Below the pieces are notes generated by a model. It searched no databases and had not been told where the DNA came from. It worked only from the letters and a program-made list of their open reading frames with translations. A stretch of DNA of 64,000 nucleotides. Origin: Dermanyssus gallinae. Taxonomy: Eukaryota > Arthropoda > Arachnida > Mesostigmata > Dermanyssidae. Shown one piece after another: positions 60,620 to 64,000 of this stretch (its first letter is position 1; every line of letters begins with the position of its first letter). The position numbers were made by a program, and so were the translations under genes. The stretch lies in assembly GCA_003439945.1 (NCBI GenBank), contig QVRM01001450.1, positions 544,501 through 608,500 on the forward strand, read 5' to 3'.

Positions 60620-61590
60620 CAACGTCTTTCAAGTTGTTTTGCTTAGAAGCGCCATTCATCAACTAAACACAGGCCAATTTCCTAAAGCAACAAACCATAT
60701 GCTCTAAAATGGTGGAAATGTTAAAAACTGCTTACGGTGATCAGGCAGTGTTCCGAAACACTGTGTACGTGGTGCCGCTAATTTCGCGACAACGAGAAAT
60801 TGAAAAATCATTATATATAACTTGTAACAGTATTTACGATATTTTATCCGTCAGAGGACTGGCAGCGAAGTTCGTTCCAAAAATGTTGAATTCCAGCCAG
60901 CAAATAAACGTTAGTCGGGGAATTTCTGAATTAAACCTTTCTAAAAGACTGCTTCAGATAGTGACTACTGGAGACGAAGAATGGGTATACGGTTAAAACA
61001 TTGAGACCAAAGCCCAATTCTCCCAGCGGCTTTTCTAAGGAGAGAGTCAACCAAAGAAATTCAGAAAGGACAGATCCAACATCAAGGTTCTTTTGACTGT
61101 TTTTTCTGGCTACAAGGGAATTATCTTCAACGAATTATTGCCACATAGTTCTACGGTCAGTAAAAATGCCGCGTGTTAAAAAAATAAAAAGATACACAGG
61201 AACGTCCAACGCAAAAGCCTTGAACTTTAGGCAAACAATTCTTGGATCCTTTATCACGACAACGCACCGGCGTACACATCGTTACTGATTTGGAGTTGTT
61301 TGATAAACAAAAAGTGATTTCTATATTTCCGCAACCTCCCTATTCGCCGGAATTGGTTCTTTCTTCTTCTTCTTCTTTGTTTTTTTGTGGTGGACTTTTT
61401 TCTATTTTCACGGATAAAAAACAATTAAAAGGACAACGTTTCGAGACTATAAAGGAGATAAAAAAAAAACATTTGCAGAAGCAACCCAACTCGATTTCGA
61501 AAAACGCGTTGACAAATGTTTAGAATAATGGGAAATAAAAAAACAATTTAAAGGATTAAATAAATAATATTTTTAATACATTTGCTCGAT
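60620..61590 (+). pseudogene. Mariner transposase relic
   Basis: Starts with MVEMLKTAYGDQAVFRNTVY, compare RMLTVAYGEA of the mariner at 22.6 kb. About 55 residues are then missing before ITCNSIYDILSVRGLAAKFV. First Asp in IVTTGDEEWVYG, followed at once by a stop; then IKVLLTVFSGYKGI and second Asp in ILYHDNAPAYTS. The third block is garbled (FRNLPIRRNWFF) by a shift and a small TTC-repeat expansion. Both ends are too eroded to see terminal repeats. Related to, but much older than, the 22.6-kb copy. Confidence 0.82.
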
Positions 61591-61593
61591 CCA

Positions 61594-61596
<3 letters not shown>

Positions 61597-61629
<33 letters not shown>
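61597..61629. repeat. (TA)n microsatellite
   Basis: Clean TA tract next to the mariner relic's 3' end, as expected for TA-targeting elements. Confidence 0.95.
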
Positions 61630-61632
<3 letters not shown>

Positions 61633-62320
61633 ACGTGCATGTATATAATCGTTTAAGAGGGCATCCACAAAGAGGTTTTCCCGTTAGGTTATTTCCTAAA
61701 CTGAATGGCCCAATCGCCATCCACTGTGTATTGATTGCTTCTTTGATCCGTTGTTGCTAGGAGCATCGTTTCTTCGGTTTTCTTTCCTTCGCATGCTTTT
61801 TCTTTCTCTCTCTCTCTCAATTTTTCTCTGTACTATATAGAACATCATAGCTGATCTATAGCGTCGTCCTCACTTCCCCGTTCCTTCCTTACTCTCACTA
61901 CACCTCGCGAGGGACTATTTTACTGTCGGCTTGTATTAACATCACGGCCACAACGTCGTCAGCAGGAGGGTCGGCGTCGGTATTGCCGGCGGTGAGAGGA
62001 AATGCGTCGCGGCCTCATTTTTCCTCTTCTTTCACGTTGTACCCTGGCTCCGTTGTCTCTGTTTGCTTTCCCTTTTCTTCCTTGCCTCATACACACTCCA
62101 TCTCCCTCGCTCTCGCGTCTTCTCTCGCTATTTGCGCCCATTAACGGTCACAGGCAACGCACTCCGTTCGCGTCAGAGTAACGAAATCCGTTTGTCGATG
62201 CTTCGGCATGTGGGTTCTTGTCGTTGATGTGACCGTTTTCATCATCATCACCATCCCGCAGAGGGAGAAGGAACAGCAGCAGAACCGTCATGTCGCTCCT
62301 CCTCCTACCTGCACTACCAC
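61630..62320. other. Intergenic, CT-rich in part
   Basis: Short CT run at 61804-61820. No gene recognised. Confidence 0.4.
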
Positions 62321-62323
62321 CAG

Positions 62324-62326
62324 TAC

Positions 62327-62404
<78 letters not shown>

Positions 62405-62660
62405 CCTGTTGTTTTTGTTGTTGTTGTTGTTCCTGTTGTTTTTGTTGTTGTTGTTGTTTTATTCTGTTGTTGTTGTTGTTGTTGTTGTTGTTGTAGTTGT
62501 TTTTATTCTGCTGTTGTTGTTCTTATTGTTGTTGTTGGTTTTATTCTGTTATTGTTGCTATTGATTTTGTGTTGTTGATTCTTGTTGTCGTTGTTGTTGC
62601 TATGGCTTTGGTTTTGTAGTTGTTGTTGTTGTGGTCGCTTTTGTCGCTGTTATTGCTAGG
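62324..62660. repeat. (GTT)n microsatellite block, about 330 bp
   Basis: Long GTT runs with regular CCT, TTT and ATTCT interruptions. In one frame it gives poly-Val/Leu, in another poly-Cys; both are artefacts of the repeat. Confidence 0.95.
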
Positions 62661-64000
62661 GCTGTTACTTCTTCTACTTCGACACGACAATGACTACCAG
62701 GTAGACGGCGGCTTCCCTACCTACCACGCTGTTACTTACTTACCTACTTACGCTTCGTGTCTATGCCTGCTCCATCTGAAACCACTACTCTGAATCTCTC
62801 GCGTGCCGACCGACCTCTTTTGCTTCGACTTGGCTCCGCGCTGCTCCGCTGTGGACGCGGGATACGGGAAACGCTGTAGACACGGCTTCCACGTTTCGCA
62901 ACAACCGCAATCACATCATCGTTGGCAACATCATCAACATCGTTGGCTGTTCGCTCGTTGTTGGCTGTTCTCGCTGTCTGCTGTTACGTCTCCGCTGTTT
63001 GTGGCAGCGAGCTTAAAGTGTTGTTGAGGACGTTGAGTGACAGACTCGGTCTGTACTGTGTGTCAGCTTGTGTTTGCGTTAGTGTGGGTGCGAGCGAGCG
63101 TGCCTGTTGTCTAAGCGCCGACCAAGTGCTCCGACAAACTGCGGGTCACTGAGTACAAAACTTTCCAGCTAGTATGAGACAAAGCAAAGCGGGCGGTGTC
63201 CGCCTGTCACCGGTCGAAAGCTTGGCTCTTAGTCGAACCGGTAGAACGGTTGGCAGCTACCTTAGTTGTCGTTGTCGTTGTTGTTGTTGTTGTTGTTGGT
63301 AATGTTGTTGTTGCTAGAACTGTAGTAATAGTTCTTGTAATAATAGCAGCAGTAGCTGTTGTTGTTGTTTTTGTTGCTGCTGTTGTTACTAGTTCTGTTG
63401 TTGTAGCTGTTGCTACTAGTACTCTTGTTGTAGCCGGTGTTGTCGTTTCGGTTATCGAAGTAGCGGCAGTAATAGTCTAAGCAGCTACTCTGTTCTAAAA
63501 CGTACTGTTCTAAAAAACAAACGGAATATTGCTATACGAAAGACTGCACCCTCTTTGGGTACAGCTCACTTTGGTGAGCTGAATGTCAAATACCTACCAC
63601 AACAGCACGGGATGCCATTAGCTTCTTGTAACGGAATACTACTACTACTACCCAAGTGCATCTAGATGTCAGCGTAGTTCACGGTCGTAACTCTAGCCAT
63701 AGCGTTAAAACTTAGGCCGGGCCAAGTGCGCTCGGACTAGGGCGTTAGGGAGAACACTTTCGTGGTGCCATGGATGTTGCTGTTCCGCTTTTTCTTCCTT
63801 ATCCCCCCCAATCCTGTTGCGCCTTATTTTGTTCACGCTGCCGTTGGTTCGAACGTTGCATACCAGCAGCACTCCGCTCCACAGACACTGGAATGTTGGT
63901 TACGGCATCTTTAGCTGTTTAAGCGCATTACGTTTGTAAACGTACCTTTAGGCTCTAGAGTCTATTATACAGGTACCAGTTTGTGATCACGGCGCATGTT
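62661..64000. other. Intergenic with a second GTT-rich patch
   Basis: A looser GTT/GTA-rich stretch lies at about 63265-63470. The frames here (62803-63027, 62922-63152) are unrecognised. A GTCACTGAG or GGTAGAACGG context did not resolve into any RNA gene. Confidence 0.4.

Noticed and set aside
62208..62564. 118-codon poly-Val/Leu frame
   Set aside because: Entirely due to the (GTT)n microsatellite; no non-repeat domain.

Overview
The window reads as eukaryotic, repeat-rich, non-genic DNA. I found no spliced host gene I can name, no rRNA or tRNA gene, no CRISPR array and no bacterial operon. The repeat content (non-LTR retrotransposons with APE-type endonuclease, R1/Jockey-like ORFs, mariner and DD37D-type Tc1/mariner transposases, long TA and GTT microsatellites) suggests an arthropod. 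An acarine (mite or tick) is my best guess, but nothing in the window proves it.

Layout: 0.25-0.72 kb, 3' end of LINE family B. 2.1-3.8 kb, LINE family A (RT with a YLDD core and a C-terminal zinc motif). 7.6-8.2 kb, 3' end of a third LINE with an (AATC)n tail. 9.5-11.6 kb, a long minus-strand copy of family B with a 447-codon open RT. 12.7-17.0 kb, a 17-bp satellite of about 4.3 kb with nested higher-order duplications, carrying the same small A-tailed insert twice. 17.8, 19.6 and 22.3 kb, three 3' ends that I assign to LINE family A. 22.63-23.95 kb, an almost intact mariner with matching terminal inverted repeats and TA target duplication. 29.5-30.1, 34.1, 37.0-38.3, 43.3-43.9 and 53.1-53.8 kb, eroded LINE pieces. 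45.0-45.6, 57.2-57.6, 59.6-60.5 and 60.6-61.6 kb, eroded Tc1/mariner relics. 47.9-51.9 kb, the best LINE: ORF1 with three zinc knuckles, ORF2 with endonuclease, RT and zinc motif. The spaces between are microsatellites, unusually clean TA-centred palindromes and apparently non-coding DNA.

The most notable observations are: (1) the 48-52 kb LINE has ORF1 and ORF2 in the same frame, separated by one TGA, with no AUG before the endonuclease domain; (2) the 17-bp satellite carries a retroposon-like insert that dates a later ~1.1-1.2-kb internal duplication; (3) several near-perfect hairpins occur, two of them side by side at 34.6 kb; (4) the mariner needs only one base to regain its frame. Nearly all calls rest on reading translations and motifs by eye. 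Boundaries of the degenerate copies are approximate.
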